A DNA stretch of 6,667 bases from Acidobacteriota bacterium (lineage in GTDB: Bacteria; Acidobacteriota; Vicinamibacteria; Vicinamibacterales; 2-12-FULL-66-21). The position numbers were made by a program, and so were the translations under genes. Location: contig JAIVJE010000380.1 of NCBI GenBank assembly GCA_020200195.1, positions 1 to 6,667 on the forward strand, given 5' to 3'. Of this stretch, positions 6,657 to 6,667 are shown piece after piece (the stretch's first letter is position 1; every line of letters starts with the position of its first letter). Under the pieces are notes generated by a model. That model did not search any database. It was not told the DNA's origin and saw nothing but the letters and a program-made list of their open reading frames with translations.

Positions 6657-6667
6657 GTAACTATTTA

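Overview
The window looks like part of a high-GC, double-membraned (Gram-negative-type) bacterial chromosome. It encodes an outer-membrane porin and several proteins with Sec signal peptides, and the strong third-position G/C keeps many antisense frames open. The gene content, together with a palindromic intergenic repeat built on GTCCGGCTGAAGCCGGAC, fits a soil Acidobacteriota-like organism (possibly Vicinamibacteria). That placement is an impression from composition and gene style, not a search result.

Left half, plus strand, about 1-3302. This is a tight gene run: the tail of an unidentified upstream frame, a DUF4956 membrane protein, a phosphate-selective porin (OprO/OprP type) whose start overlaps the previous gene by 28 bases, and 27 bases after it an exported CotH-family protein kinase. 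As I recall, DUF4956 and CotH proteins often sit next to a VTC-type polyphosphate polymerase. The gene cut off at the left edge may be that enzyme, but too little is visible to say. A membrane DUF4956 protein, an anion porin and a secreted kinase in one transcript suggest a cell-envelope phosphate, polyphosphate or phosphorylation system. This is the most interesting hypothesis in the window.

Right half, minus strand, 6420 down to 3303. A secreted M1-family zinc aminopeptidase gene is followed 33 bases later by an NAD-dependent aldehyde dehydrogenase of the 1-pyrroline-5-carboxylate (glutamate semialdehyde) type. The peptidase is broken near 5365. Its N-terminal half, including an intact zinc site, is in one frame and its C-terminal half in another. 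The stretch that should link them, with the catalytic tyrosine, appears to be deleted. The dehydrogenase is intact. Its stop codon directly abuts the CotH stop, giving a perfect 12-base palindrome and no room for a terminator between the convergent operons.

Right edge, about 6421-6667. No gene is visible. It holds a possible near-leaderless promoter for the peptidase gene and about four copies of a 45-48 base palindromic repeat.
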